The position numbers were made by a program, and so were the translations under genes. The notes under the pieces were generated by a model, which worked only from the letters and a program-made list of their open reading frames with translations, ran no database searches and was not told the DNA's origin. A stretch of 64,000 nucleotides of DNA from an uncultured Clostridia bacterium (GTDB taxonomy: Bacteria; Bacillota; Clostridia; Oscillospirales; Ruminococcaceae): positions 1-64,000 of the forward strand of contig CANQHA010000014.1 in the NCBI GenBank assembly GCA_947623585.1, read 5' to 3'. This document shows positions 26,507 through 36,207 of the stretch, piece by piece. Numbering within the stretch: the stretch's first letter is position 1; each line of letters opens with the position of its first letter.

Positions 26507-28231
26507 TCAGAACCCGAGCTTTGCCTTGAAGTCTGCCGCGATCTTCTCGCTCAGCTTAACGGCTTCGTCGTGGGTCGGGGCGATGGTGGTGTAATACGCC
26601 TTGACCTTCGGCTCGGTGCCGGACGGGCGGATTATGACCGAGGCGCCGTTTTCAAGTCTGAACTGGATAACGTCGGACTTGGGAAGGTCGATCGGGGTCT
26701 CCTTGCCGGTCAGAAGGTCTTTATCGACGCGCTTCTGATAGTCCGCAAGCCCGACGACCTTATATCCGGCGATCTCGGAATAAGGCGCGCTGTGAAGATC
26801 CGACATCAGCTTAGCCATTTCGGCCATGCCGGCAGCGCCCTCGCAGACGAAGTTTGCGATACCGTGATAATAGTTGCCGTATTTTTTATACATCGCTTCT
26901 CTTGCTTCAAGAAGCGAAATGCCCTTTGAGCGGTAGAACGCGGCCATCTCGCAAATGAGCATAGAACCGACGACGGCGTCCTTGTCTCTGACATATGAGC
27001 CGGCAAGATATCCGTAGCTTTCCTCGAAGCCGAATATGTAGCGGTCGGCTTCTCCGGCGGCTTCAAGATAGCCTATCTGCTCGCCGATGAATTTGAAGCC
27101 TGTCAGAACGTTTCTGAGCTCGACGCCGTATTCTTTCGCGATGGCCGAGGCGATATCGGTCGAGACGATAGATTTCACCGCGACGGGGTTTTTGGGCATC
27201 GTGCCGAGGGCTATGCGCTCCTTGCAGATATATTCGAGAAGCAGCGCTCCGACTTCGTTTCCGGTGAAGAGAACAAAGTCGCCCTTGCCGTCAGGCACCG
27301 CGATTCCGACGCGGTCGCAGTCGGGGTCGGTGGCAAGAAGAAGATCGGGCTGAACGGTTTTGCACAGCTTAAGCCCGCAGGCGAGAGCCTCTTTTATCTC
27401 GGGGTTCGGGAAGGGGCAGGTCGGGAAGTTTCCGTCGGGGTTCTCCTGCTCGGGAACGACGGTAACGTCGGTTATGCCGACCTTTTTGAGGATAGCGCGC
27501 ACCGGCTTGTTTCCGGTTCCGTTAAGCGGAGTGTAAACGACCTTGAGCCCTGCGGTGCCGGTCAGCTCGGGGTGGACCTGCTGCTTTGCAACTTCGTCCA
27601 AATAGCTGTCGATGACGTCCTGACCGATATATTCGATCATTTTGCTCGAAAGCCCCTCGTCGAATCCCACCAGCTTTGCGCCGCCGAACATCGGGACCTT
27701 TCCGATTGCCGCCAAAACGATATCCGCGGCTTCAATGGTCATCTGGCAGCCGTCGGCGCCGTATGCCTTATAGCCGTTATATTTCGAGGGGTTGTGCGAA
27801 GCGGTGCAGACGATACCCGCCTTGCAGCCGAGCTTTCTTACGGCCCATGAAAGCATCGGGGTCGGCATAAGCTCGGGATAGATATAAGCCTTGATACCGT
27901 TTCCGGCGAGAACGCGAGCGGCTTCTCGGGCAAAAACATCGGACTTTATGCGGCTGTCATAAGCTATCGCGACGGCCTTGTCCTCACCCTTGAAAGCGCC
28001 GTTGACATAGTCCGCAAGGCCCTGAGTTGCGCGGCGGATAGTATAGATGTTCAGGCGGTAAGTCCCTGCGCCGATCACCCCGCGAAGACCTCCGGTGCCG
28101 AATTCAAGGTCGCGGTAGAAGCGGTCTTTGATGGCTTCCTCGTCGCCCTCAATCGATTTAAGCTCGGCCTGAAGGTCGGGGTCCTCGGTGGCGTTTTCAA
28201 GCCACAGCCTGTAAAGTTCAAGTTCTCTCAT
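26507..28231 (-). CDS. pgm: Phosphoglucomutase/phosphomannomutase
   Basis: 574 residues, alpha-D-phosphohexomutase family. Active-site Ser loop GIVCTASHNPSKYNG (near residues 140-155), metal loop ATDPDCDRVGIAV, sugar-binding loop FEESYGY, and C-terminal phosphate-binding SGTEPKVKAYY. It interconverts hexose 1- and 6-phosphates for glycogen, sugar-nucleotide or wall synthesis. Normal length for the family. ATG 28231 has AAAGGAG upstream. It is a single leftward gene. Confidence 0.95.
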   Translation of the reverse strand: MRELELYRLWLENATEDPDLQAELKSIEGDEEAIKDRFYRDLEFGTGGLRGVIGAGTYRLNIYTIRRATQGLADYVNGAFKGEDKAVAIAYDSRIKSDVFAREAARVLAGNGIKAYIYPELMPTPMLSWAVRKLGCKAGIVCTASHNPSKYNGYKAYGADGCQMTIEAADIVLAAIGKVPMFGGAKLVGFDEGLSSKMIEYIGQDVIDSYLDEVAKQQVHPELTGTAGLKVVYTPLNGTGNKPVRAILKKVGITDVTVVPEQENPDGNFPTCPFPNPEIKEALACGLKLCKTVQPDLLLATDPDCDRVGIAVPDGKGDFVLFTGNEVGALLLEYICKERIALGTMPKNPVAVKSIVSTDIASAIAKEYGVELRNVLTGFKFIGEQIGYLEAAGEADRYIFGFEESYGYLAGSYVRDKDAVVGSMLICEMAAFYRSKGISLLEAREAMYKKYGNYYHGIANFVCEGAAGMAEMAKLMSDLHSAPYSEIAGYKVVGLADYQKRVDKDLLTGKETPIDLPKSDVIQFRLENGASVIIRPSGTEPKVKAYYTTIAPTHDEAVKLSEKIAADFKAKLGF

Positions 28232-28337
28232 ACTTTATAACTCCTTTCAGGGAAAAATATCGTAAAATAATTATACAACATTTCTCGGCGGATTTCAATA
28301 GCCGAAGCCGATTTTTTGAAAGAATTGCCCGATTTGC

Positions 28338-28366
28338 TTGACCGGTTTAACAAGATGTGCTAAAAT
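28338..28366 (+). promoter_or_regulatory. Promoter of the GNAT-comM set
   Basis: TTGACC, 17-base spacer, TAAAAT; 29 bases before the GNAT ATG. Confidence 0.7.
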
Positions 28367-28394
28367 AGCAGTATATTTCAGGGAGGCGGCGTTT

Positions 28395-28835
28395 ATGGTT
28401 ACTCTCAAAGAGGTCGATATCTATAATTTCAACGATATCGTGAATCTTCAACGAGAAAGCGTTCAATATGTCGGCTCGCCGGAATATGTCCTCGCGCAGG
28501 CGTATATCTATCGAAGCGACAGCGCGGCTTTCGGTATTTACAGCGGCGATATTCCGGTCGGGCTCGTTATAATCCGCGACCGCCCCGAAAAGGGCTATCC
28601 CTATTCCTTTACCGAGCTTTTTATCGCCGACGGTTTTCAGCGAAAGGGCCTCGGCCTTGAGGCGGTAGAAGCGATAATGCAAAAATTCCGCGCCGACGGT
28701 CTTCGCGATTCGGTCGAGATCCAGGTCAACGAGACGAACGTTTTTGCGCTGAAGATATATCGAAAATGCGGCTTCAGGGAGATCAGGCGCGCGGATCGGA
28801 ATCCCGATTTTATTGTGATGAGAGCTGAGCTTTAA
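28395..28835 (+). CDS. GNAT-family N-acetyltransferase
   Basis: Predicted 146 residues from ATG 28395 with GGGAGG upstream. The acetyl-CoA motif is GFQRKGLGLEAVEAIM (about residue 80), and the C-terminal NVFALKIYRKCGFRE is the usual GNAT ending. The substrate cannot be read. It lies 13 bases before comM and is probably co-transcribed with it and the M28 peptidase. Confidence 0.85.
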   Translation: MVTLKEVDIYNFNDIVNLQRESVQYVGSPEYVLAQAYIYRSDSAAFGIYSGDIPVGLVIIRDRPEKGYPYSFTELFIADGFQRKGLGLEAVEAIMQKFRADGLRDSVEIQVNETNVFALKIYRKCGFREIRRADRNPDFIVMRAEL

Positions 28836-28848
28836 GGAGGGCGGCGTT

Positions 28849-30378
28849 ATGTTTTGCAAGGTCAACGGAATGGGTCTTAACGGGCTCAACGCCTATCCGG
28901 TCGATGTTGAGATCGAGATAAGCCGGGGGATCGAGCGCTTTGACATCGTAGGTCTCGCCGACGCCGCGGTAAAGGAATCGCGCGAGAGGATCAAGTCGGC
29001 GTTCAGGTCCTCAAAAATTCGCTTTCCGAGCGCCTCGGTGATAATAAATCTCGCCCCGGCCGACGTTAAAAAGAGCGGCTCGTTCAACGATCTTCCGATA
29101 GCGGCGGCGGTCATGCAGGCGGCGGGAGAGATTCCGCCAGCGCCCGACGACTGCGCTTTTATCGGCGAGCTTTCCCTCGGGGGAGAGGTCAGGGGCGTGA
29201 ACGGCGTTCTCCCGATGACGATAACTGCGAAAAATCACGGCATAAAAACGCTTTTCGTTCCGAAAGAAAACGCCTATGAGGCTTCGGTCGTCAGCGGAAT
29301 AGACGTTTTCGGCATAGACACCCTCGACCGGCTGAGGCAGTTTCTAAACGGCGCCGTAAGGCTTGAAAAAATGCCGCCGTATGTTCCGAAAGCCGCACCG
29401 GCCTCGGACGGACTTGATTTTGCCGACGTGCGCGGCCAGCCCTTTGCGAAAAAAGCGCTCGAGGTCGCGGCCTGCGGGGGTCACAACGTCATCATGATAG
29501 GCTCGCCCGGCTCGGGCAAAAGTATGCTCGCAAAGAGGATACCCTCGATACTCCCCGCGATGACCTTTGAAGAATCCATCGAGACGACTAATATCTATTC
29601 GATAGCGGGAATGGTCAACAAGGACGCCCCGCTGATAACCTCGCGGCCTTTCCGCTCGCCGCACCACACCGTTTCGACGGCGGGCCTTACAGGCGGAGGC
29701 GGAATTCCACGCCCGGGCGAGATATCTCTTGCTCACAACGGACTTTTGTTTTTAGACGAGCTCGCCGAGTTTCCGCGCCTCACCCTTGAGGTCTTGCGCC
29801 AGCCGATCGAGGACAAAAAGGTGTCGATAAGCCGGGCCTCCGGCACGGTCACATATCCCTGCTCGGTGATGCTTGTAGCCGCGATGAACCCCTGCCCCTG
29901 CGGCTATTACGGCCACCCGACGAAAAAGTGCGTCTGCTCGAAAAAGCAGGTCTCGCAGTATCTTTCAAAGATATCCGGGCCGCTTCTTGACCGCTTCGAC
30001 CTTCACATCGAAATTGCGCCGGTCGAATATCAAAGCCTCGCTTCTCAGAAAAAAGAGGAGCCGAGCTCGATGATACGCGAGCGCGTTCAGCGGGCGAGAG
30101 AGATTCAGAACGAGCGCTATCGCGGCACCGGAATAAACTGCAACGCCGCGCTGACCCCCGATATTTTGCGCGAGGTCTGCGTTATGACCGACGGCGCGAG
30201 AGAGCTTTTGGGCGAGGTCTTTGACCGCCTCGGGCTTTCCGCGAGGGCTTACGACAAAATATTAAAAGTTGCGCGCACCGTCGCCGACATGGCGGGAAGC
30301 CGCGAAATAGACAGGGCGCACATCTCTCAGGCGGTAAGATATCGCACGCTTGACAGAAAATTCTGGGTCAACGAATGA
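28849..30378 (+). CDS. comM: ComM/YifB family Mg-chelatase-like AAA ATPase
   Basis: 509 residues. The N-terminal Lon-like fold (ESRERIKSAFRS, LPIAAAVMQAAG) is followed by the AAA domain with Walker A IGSPGSGKSMLAKRI (about 215-230), Walker B LLFLDELAEF and MNPCPCGYYG, a zinc-knuckle-like segment. ComM helicases promote branch migration during natural transformation in Gram-negatives; the role in Bacillota is less clear. It is cytoplasmic, in an operon with GNAT and M28 genes, with 18 bases to the latter. Confidence 0.93.
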   Translation: MFCKVNGMGLNGLNAYPVDVEIEISRGIERFDIVGLADAAVKESRERIKSAFRSSKIRFPSASVIINLAPADVKKSGSFNDLPIAAAVMQAAGEIPPAPDDCAFIGELSLGGEVRGVNGVLPMTITAKNHGIKTLFVPKENAYEASVVSGIDVFGIDTLDRLRQFLNGAVRLEKMPPYVPKAAPASDGLDFADVRGQPFAKKALEVAACGGHNVIMIGSPGSGKSMLAKRIPSILPAMTFEESIETTNIYSIAGMVNKDAPLITSRPFRSPHHTVSTAGLTGGGGIPRPGEISLAHNGLLFLDELAEFPRLTLEVLRQPIEDKKVSISRASGTVTYPCSVMLVAAMNPCPCGYYGHPTKKCVCSKKQVSQYLSKISGPLLDRFDLHIEIAPVEYQSLASQKKEEPSSMIRERVQRAREIQNERYRGTGINCNAALTPDILREVCVMTDGARELLGEVFDRLGLSARAYDKILKVARTVADMAGSREIDRAHISQAVRYRTLDRKFWVNE

Positions 30379-30396
30379 CTTTTAAGGAGGATAATT

Positions 30397-31626
30397 ATGA
30401 CATCGAAAAAGATATCTCAAATTTTTAAGGACACCGCTTATTCGCGGACCGGCGGCAGCAAGGAAGAGCTCAGATGCGCGGAATATCTCGTTTCAAAGTG
30501 CGCCGAGCTCGGTCTTTCGGCTTCGATATGGAGCTTTCCGGTCGATATGGCGAATTTAAAGCGCGCCGAGCTTTATGTTGACGGCAAAAAAATCGAGTGC
30601 AAGGGATATTATCTCTGCGGGTCGGGAGAGGTCGAAGCTGAGCTTTTGTATCTTCCCGATACCGATAAATTCTCGCTTTCACGCTGCAAGGGAAAAATAG
30701 TCATGGTTGACGGCCACCTCGGCTATTGGACCTATCAGGATATTTTGGAAAACGGAGCCGTCGGCTTCATCACCTATGACGGCAACGCGAACTACTCGGA
30801 TTCAGACATCGACCAGCGCGAGCTTCGCAGCTATTTTTCCAACGGCCGAAAGATACTCGGCGTGAACATCAACGCAAAAAGCGCGATAGCGATTGTTAAA
30901 TCGGGCGCCAAGACCGCGAAAATAATTGTCGAGCAGGAGGAATTCGAGGGCGAGTCGCGAAACGTCATAGCCGACATGAAGGGCGAGACCGACGAAACGA
31001 TAGTTTTCACCGCGCACTATGATTCCACCTCGCTTTCCGAGGGGGCATACGACAATATGTCGGGAAGCGTCGGGCTTTTGGGCATAGCCGAGTATTTCTC
31101 AAAGCGCCCTCACCGTTACAGCCTAAGGTTTATCTGGTGCGGCTCGGAAGAACGCGGGCTTTTGGGCTCGAAGGCTTACGTCGCCTCGCTTTCGGAGGAG
31201 GAGCTTAAAAAGACGGTCCTTAACGTCAACCTCGACATGATAGGCTCGATAATGGGAAAATTCATAGCCTGCTGCTCGAGCGAGGACAAGCTGGTTCACT
31301 ATATCGAATATTTCGCCCAGCAGCGGGGCTTCGGAATTTCCTGCCGTCAGGACGTTTATTCCTCCGATTCTACTCCGTTCGCCGACAAGGGCGTGCCCAG
31401 CCTCAGCTTTGCGCGGCTTGCCCCGAGCAACACCGCGACGATACACAATTCATACGACACCGCGAAGGTAATGAGCCCCGCTCAGACCGCGAGGGACATT
31501 GAATTTATCTGCGCCTTTTCCGATTCGATGGCGAACGCGGCGCGGCTTCCCGTTTCCTCCGAGATCCCCGAAAACGTCAAGAAAAAGCTCGACTATTATC
31601 TTCTTCGCGAGCGCGAGAAAAAGTGA
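30397..31626 (+). CDS. M28-family metallopeptidase with PA domain
   Basis: 409 residues without a signal peptide. A PA-domain-like insert (VMVDGHLGYWTYQDI, GAVGFITYDG) precedes the catalytic domain. Zinc ligands and catalytic residues are visible: HYDS, AYDNMSGSVG, WCGSEERGLLGSKAY, NLDMIGS and HNSYDT. Proteins of this type are aminopeptidases or carboxypeptidases using two zinc ions. It probably degrades peptides in the cytoplasm unless exported by a non-classical route. It follows comM by 18 bases with AAGGAGG. Confidence 0.88.
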   Translation: MTSKKISQIFKDTAYSRTGGSKEELRCAEYLVSKCAELGLSASIWSFPVDMANLKRAELYVDGKKIECKGYYLCGSGEVEAELLYLPDTDKFSLSRCKGKIVMVDGHLGYWTYQDILENGAVGFITYDGNANYSDSDIDQRELRSYFSNGRKILGVNINAKSAIAIVKSGAKTAKIIVEQEEFEGESRNVIADMKGETDETIVFTAHYDSTSLSEGAYDNMSGSVGLLGIAEYFSKRPHRYSLRFIWCGSEERGLLGSKAYVASLSEEELKKTVLNVNLDMIGSIMGKFIACCSSEDKLVHYIEYFAQQRGFGISCRQDVYSSDSTPFADKGVPSLSFARLAPSNTATIHNSYDTAKVMSPAQTARDIEFICAFSDSMANAARLPVSSEIPENVKKKLDYYLLREREKK

Positions 31627-31645
31627 GCGCAGTTTAATATTCCGA

Positions 31646-31671
31646 ATCCGGAGAGTTTTCTCCGGATTTTT
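31646..31671 (+). terminator. Terminator after the M28 peptidase
   Basis: AATCCGGAGA, loop GTTT, TCTCCGGATTTTT. A clean stem with T-run. Confidence 0.85.
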
Positions 31672-31746
31672 GGTATAAAATATTTTTTGAACGTTTGCGA
31701 TAAAATCGGGCTTTTGCGCGTTTACTTTGTGAAAGGGGGAGATGAA

Positions 31747-32277
31747 TTGACTGCAAACGGTGCGATCGACCGGCTTATTTTAAACGTAGCGGACGGCGAT
31801 ATGAGCGCTCTCGCCGAGCTTTACGGATATATAAGCGCGCCGGTCTTTTCATACGCCCTTTCGGTTTTGAAGAACCGCGCCGACGCCGAGGACGTTCTGC
31901 ACGACGTTCTGGTCGGCATAATCAGGCACGCAAAAAGCTATGAAAGCCGCGGAAAACCGATAGCGTGGGTAATAACCATGGCTCGAAACCTTTGCATGAG
32001 CAGACTGCGCGAAAGGTCTCGGTTTTCTGACGCTCCCGCCGAGGAGGTCTATCTTCCCGACAACGTTTCGCCCGAAGACAGGGCGACGCTGAGGGCCTGC
32101 ATGGAAAAACTCAAGGACGACGAGCGATCAATTGTGGTCATGCACGCGGCTGCGGGGCTTAAACACCGCGAAATAGCGCAGATTCTCGGTTTGCCGCTTT
32201 CGACGGTTCTTTCAAAATACAACCGTTCAATCAAAAAATTGCGGGAAACACTTAACGATAAGGAATACGGTGATTGA
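31747..32277 (+). CDS. ECF sigma factor
   Basis: Predicted 176 residues from TTG 31747, chosen because GGGGGAG lies five bases upstream; an upstream ATG at 31687 would add an unlikely 20 residues. Region 2 has AELYGYISAPVFSYALSVL, DAEDVLHDVLVGI, and region 4 has RSIVVMHAAAGLKHREIAQI. It redirects RNA polymerase to a small regulon. The start of the downstream PepSY-type gene overlaps its stop, which suggests sigma/anti-sigma pairing. Confidence 0.88.
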   Translation: MTANGAIDRLILNVADGDMSALAELYGYISAPVFSYALSVLKNRADAEDVLHDVLVGIIRHAKSYESRGKPIAWVITMARNLCMSRLRERSRFSDAPAEEVYLPDNVSPEDRATLRACMEKLKDDERSIVVMHAAAGLKHREIAQILGLPLSTVLSKYNRSIKKLRETLNDKEYGD

Positions 32278-33616
32278 TTTGGCAAGAAGTGTTATTGAGC
32301 GCAGAATATACAGCGCATTTACAAAATCCGTTCCCGATGTTTTGGATTCCGTCATCGAAAGGTCTCCCGAACAGAAAGGACAGGCGATCATCATGGCAGA
32401 AAAAACAAAACGCATTCGCCCGATTAAAACGGTCGCGATAGCGGCGGCAGCGGCGGTAATTCTTATGCTCGGAACATTCGCAGCCGCGGCGTTCACGGGG
32501 CTCGTCGGCGAGGAGGAAGCCTATAACGCGGCGAGGGCTTACGCAATCAGAGAGGCGCAAAAAAGCGGCGGCATAGACGCGTTCACGCTGTTTGACAAGC
32601 AGCTCGAATACGACAAAAGCGTCGAATACGACGAAAACAGCGGCATAGAGCTTTCGCTGTCGGGACTCAAAGCGGTTTATAACGTTTACTTCAAGATCGG
32701 CGGGTACTCCTATAAAATAACGGTAGACGCAAAGAGCGGCGTAGTCATCAACGGCAGCGCCTCGACCGACCCCGACTGGCAGAAGCACCTTGACGAGGTG
32801 GGCTTCAACGGCCCTGCCGACGGCAACTGGCAGCCGAAAGACGGTCTCGACTGCCTTATGATAGCCGAGGATTACCTCGGGCTGGGTCGCTGCGACGATA
32901 AGTCGCTGAACGCTTCGAGCGAGCCGAATTTTGACACTCAGCCTTATAGCTGCGACGTTAAAATTCTGCACGGCGGGTATAAATATACCGTCAACGTTGA
33001 CGGCGAGACCGGCGCGATAAACGCAGTCTTGGCCGAGGAGAGCGACGACTTTGACCCCGAGACTGCTCACAAGCACGAACACGACCCGAACGACCCCTAT
33101 ATCGGAATGTTTGAGGCGAAGGTCATCGCGATGAACCATCTCGGGATCACAAGCGACGACGGATATTCAGTCTATCTCACTTATGACAAGTACGGCAGAA
33201 CCGTCACCGGCGGCGACGGCGAGGAGATAGTCGTCAAAAATCCTTACGGCACGGACGTTTACTATGTTTATGCGCAGATACCGAACCAAAGCGTCAGAAG
33301 CGAGGTAGTCGTTGACGCCAAGACCGGCGAGATACTCGGAAAAGACGTTCAGACCGACGACCCGACTGCGCTTCCGAATCAGGAGGTCTCGACCGAGGCG
33401 CCCGAGGGAATGATAAGCGAGGCCGAGGCAAAGGCGATAGCGCTTTCGGACGGCGGCTTTGACGAGCAGCACGTTCACGGCTTTGCAATAGAGCTTTCGG
33501 ACGGCGAATACAGCATGATGTTCGAGGCTTCAAACGAAAACGGAATCTATGCTTGCAGATATTCTGTGAACGCCGAGACCGGAGAGATAACCGACAAAAA
33601 GGTAGATCCGATCTGA
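32270..33616 (+). CDS. Membrane PepSY-type protein, likely anti-sigma factor
   Basis: Predicted 448 residues from GTG 32270, overlapping the sigma stop, with AAGGAAT upstream. The first 50 residues are cytoplasmic, one membrane helix follows (about 53-72, VAIAAAAAVILMLG), and the extracytoplasmic part has three to four PepSY-like units (EAYNAARAYAIREAQK, MIAEDYLG, KVIAMNHLG, EAKAIALSDGG), each ending with GEI/GAV strands. A cytoplasmic head, one helix and sensor repeats are the usual form of an anti-sigma factor. Terminator follows. The signal sensed is unknown. Confidence 0.75.
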   Translation: MIDLARSVIERRIYSAFTKSVPDVLDSVIERSPEQKGQAIIMAEKTKRIRPIKTVAIAAAAAVILMLGTFAAAAFTGLVGEEEAYNAARAYAIREAQKSGGIDAFTLFDKQLEYDKSVEYDENSGIELSLSGLKAVYNVYFKIGGYSYKITVDAKSGVVINGSASTDPDWQKHLDEVGFNGPADGNWQPKDGLDCLMIAEDYLGLGRCDDKSLNASSEPNFDTQPYSCDVKILHGGYKYTVNVDGETGAINAVLAEESDDFDPETAHKHEHDPNDPYIGMFEAKVIAMNHLGITSDDGYSVYLTYDKYGRTVTGGDGEEIVVKNPYGTDVYYVYAQIPNQSVRSEVVVDAKTGEILGKDVQTDDPTALPNQEVSTEAPEGMISEAEAKAIALSDGGFDEQHVHGFAIELSDGEYSMMFEASNENGIYACRYSVNAETGEITDKKVDPI

Positions 33617-33642
33617 AAAATTTTTCAGGGCAAGAGCCCGCA

Positions 33643-33671
33643 GCCCCCGAACCTTTCGGGGGCTTTTTTAT
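33643..33671 (+). terminator. Terminator after the sigma/PepSY pair
   Basis: CCCCCGAA/TTCGGGGG stem with loop CC, followed by CTTTTTTA. Clear Rho-independent terminator. Confidence 0.85.
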
Positions 33672-33723
33672 GTGTTAAATGGGTGAAATAATAATTAAAT
33701 TTTCGGCGAGGGCGGCTAAAGTA

Positions 33724-33751
33724 TTGACTTTTTGTGCGATAAGGTTATAAT
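33724..33751 (+). promoter_or_regulatory. Promoter of the PepSY lipoprotein genes
   Basis: TTGACT, 16-base spacer, TATAAT, then GGAGGT before ATG 33782. It is a sigma-A-type promoter, so these genes need not depend on the upstream ECF factor. Confidence 0.75.
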
Positions 33752-33781
33752 AAAATCGAATCTGTTTAGGAGGTCTTTTCA

Positions 33782-35038
33782 ATGAAACTGTTATCGTTTA
33801 TCTGTGCTTTTGCCCTTGCATTGACAGTGCTGACCGGCTGCTCGGGAAAGACCGACGCTCCTGCCAGAGCTTCAGAGCAGGAATACATCGGGATCGATTC
33901 CGCAAAGGTCATCGCGCTTGAAAAAGCGGGGCTGAACGAATCCGATATATCGGGGCTTGAAATCGAGCTTGACCGCGAACGAACCTATGCCGCATATGAG
34001 ATCAGCTTTGTTTCGGGCGGCTTTGAATATGAATATGACGTGGACGCCGTTTCTGGCGAGATAGTCAGAACCTATCGCGAGGTCGATGACGACTCTAAGC
34101 TGCCGACCCCGACCCTTTCCGACGAAACTCCGTCGGCTCACCACGATGAAACTTCTGCCGAGCACCATGAGGAAGAGGAGCACCACGAGGAAACCTCAGC
34201 TTCTCACCACGAAGAAGAGGAGCACCACGAGGAAACCTCAGCTTCTCACCATGAGGAAGAGGAGCACCACGACGAGCACCACGAAGCCGTCACCACTGCT
34301 CCTGCCGCCGAAAACACCGCGCCTGCGGCGACCGAATCGGCTTATATCGGAGCCGAGAGCGCAAAGAATATCGCGCTCGAGCACGCGTCTCTTTCGGCGA
34401 GCGAGGTCTATGGCCTCGAGGCAGAGCTTGACCGCGAGCGCGGAGTGGTCGTATACGACGTCAGCTTCGACGCGGACGGCTTTGACTATGACTATGAGAT
34501 CGACGCCGTTTCGGGCGAGATTTTGAGGGCAGACAAGGAGCGCGACGACGATTACCGCCCCGCCTCAACGACCGCTTCGACCGACTATATCGGCTCGGAG
34601 AGGGCCGAGAAGATCGCCCTTGACCATGCCGGATATACCGCCGACGAGGTATATTCCTTAAAATCCGAGCTTGACCGCGAGGGCGGCGTCGTGATCTATG
34701 ACGTCAGCTTTGAGGTCGAGGGCTACGACTATGACTACGACATCAACGCGAGCAGCGGGCAGATAATAAGAAACGAAAAGGAGCCCGACAACGACGCTCC
34801 GAAAACCAAGCGCACCGACGATAAAAACAATTACATCACCGCTGACAAGGCCAAGGAGATAGCCCTCAAGCACGCGGGTCTTAACGCAAGCGACGTTTGG
34901 CAGCTTGAGGCCGAGTTTGACTTCGAGCACGGCGCGGCAATATACGACGTCAGCTTCGAGCAGGGCGGATATGAATACGATTACGATATCGACGCCGTTT
35001 CGGGCGAGATTGTGAGGTCTGATAAAGAGCGCGATTAA
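33782..35038 (+). CDS. Lipoprotein with four PepSY-like repeats and a His/Glu array
   Basis: Predicted 418 residues. Signal peptide and lipobox VLTGC (Cys20). Four repeats of about 68 residues follow, each starting YIG or YIT and carrying AL(E/K)HAGL, LD(R)E and GFDYDYDIDAVSGEI; the first is at about 37-107, the others from about 188. Between repeats 1 and 2 lies a His/Glu tract (about 120-167) made of HHEEEEHH and ETSAS units. PepSY proteins often inhibit proteases or sense in the envelope; the His/Glu tract could bind zinc or copper. Precise repeat duplication suggests recent unit gain. Confidence 0.82.
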   Translation: MKLLSFICAFALALTVLTGCSGKTDAPARASEQEYIGIDSAKVIALEKAGLNESDISGLEIELDRERTYAAYEISFVSGGFEYEYDVDAVSGEIVRTYREVDDDSKLPTPTLSDETPSAHHDETSAEHHEEEEHHEETSASHHEEEEHHEETSASHHEEEEHHDEHHEAVTTAPAAENTAPAATESAYIGAESAKNIALEHASLSASEVYGLEAELDRERGVVVYDVSFDADGFDYDYEIDAVSGEILRADKERDDDYRPASTTASTDYIGSERAEKIALDHAGYTADEVYSLKSELDREGGVVIYDVSFEVEGYDYDYDINASSGQIIRNEKEPDNDAPKTKRTDDKNNYITADKAKEIALKHAGLNASDVWQLEAEFDFEHGAAIYDVSFEQGGYEYDYDIDAVSGEIVRSDKERD

Positions 35039-35068
35039 ATATTTAAATACAAGGAGTGGTAGGTTTAG

Positions 35069-36148
35069 ATGAAAATTAAAAATTTGGCTTTTCTTTGCGC
35101 AGCAGCGGCGCTTTTATGCTCATGCGCAAAAAGCGGCGGCGCGCCCGTTGTCTCTGAGGCGGCTTCGAGCGCCGTTTCCGAGGCCGAGACCGCGACACGT
35201 TCCGAGCCGCTCGGCTATGGCGAGATCTTTGACAGCGCGCTCAGCGCCTATTTCTCGTCGCCGAAAACCGGCTGGAGCGAAAGCGAGCTCAACAGAGGCC
35301 GGCTCAACTATGTCTCGGAGCTTGACGGCGAGGTCTATAAGTTCAGCTTCGAGGACCCTGTCGGCGAGCTCAGCCTTTTGGTGGACGCTTACAGCGGCGA
35401 GGTCAGCGGCGAGAGCTTCAGCGCCGTGCCCGAAAAAGATTACACGCCTCTTGACGGCGATTCGGCGGAAGAAACCGTAACAGCCTCCGCGCTCGGCTAT
35501 TTCGGGCTTGAAACCGAGGACGCCGAAAACCTCTTGGTCGAATATGACAAAGAGGCGGAGCCCGAAAACAGGTGGTATTTCGTCCGATTCAGTTCGGGCG
35601 GCGTGGATTATGAGTGCCGGATAGATTCGGAGGGAGAGTTTTATACCTCCGACGTTGACATCGGCGCCCGAGGCTCGATAAGCCTTGCGCTCAGCGACTT
35701 TATGACGCATATCGACAGCCTCCCCGCCCGCGAGGACATCGCGAATCTTATACTCTCGGACGAATGTTATGACATGATGTCGGGCAGAAGCGATGAAAAC
35801 GGCGAAGTGACCTATTCCGTCAGCTTCAAGGTCGGAGGGTACGGCGCGGATTATCTGATATCCCGCTCGGGCGAAACGCTGAATTATTCGGTCGGGCCGG
35901 TCGAGGGCTGGGATAATGCCGTTGCCGGGGCGTTTTACTCGGCCGAAAACCGAATCGGCGAGCACAAAGCGCTTGAGATCGCGATTAACGACGCCGAATT
36001 CAGGGTGTCGGACCTCAGATACACCGACGTTTTGTATAACGACAACTACGGCTACGGGTTTTACACCGTCAGCTTCGGCGACGGCGAAAAGGTCTATACC
36101 TATGAGATCGACGCCTATACCGGAAAGATCATAAGCCCGCAAAAATAA
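35069..36148 (+). CDS. Lipoprotein with PepSY-like domains
   Basis: Predicted 359 residues. Lipobox LLCSC (Cys19), then a Ser/Ala/Glu linker and two to three degenerate PepSY-like units (GEVYKFSFEDPVGELSLLVD, YECRIDSEGE, KVYTYEIDAYTGKI). It follows the four-repeat lipoprotein by 30 bases and shares its transcript; a terminator follows. It probably works with its neighbours at the outer face of the membrane. No metal-binding tract is present, unlike its partner. Confidence 0.75.
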   Translation: MKIKNLAFLCAAAALLCSCAKSGGAPVVSEAASSAVSEAETATRSEPLGYGEIFDSALSAYFSSPKTGWSESELNRGRLNYVSELDGEVYKFSFEDPVGELSLLVDAYSGEVSGESFSAVPEKDYTPLDGDSAEETVTASALGYFGLETEDAENLLVEYDKEAEPENRWYFVRFSSGGVDYECRIDSEGEFYTSDVDIGARGSISLALSDFMTHIDSLPAREDIANLILSDECYDMMSGRSDENGEVTYSVSFKVGGYGADYLISRSGETLNYSVGPVEGWDNAVAGAFYSAENRIGEHKALEIAINDAEFRVSDLRYTDVLYNDNYGYGFYTVSFGDGEKVYTYEIDAYTGKIISPQK

Positions 36149-36176
36149 AGCCCGCGTTTCGGGCAAAAGAACGTTA

Positions 36177-36207
36177 AAAACGGCATGATTTCGGTCATGC
36201 CGCTTTT
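36177..36207 (+). terminator. Terminator after the PepSY lipoproteins
   Basis: CGGCATGA and TCATGCCG arms around TTTCGG, followed by CTTTT. Confidence 0.8.
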
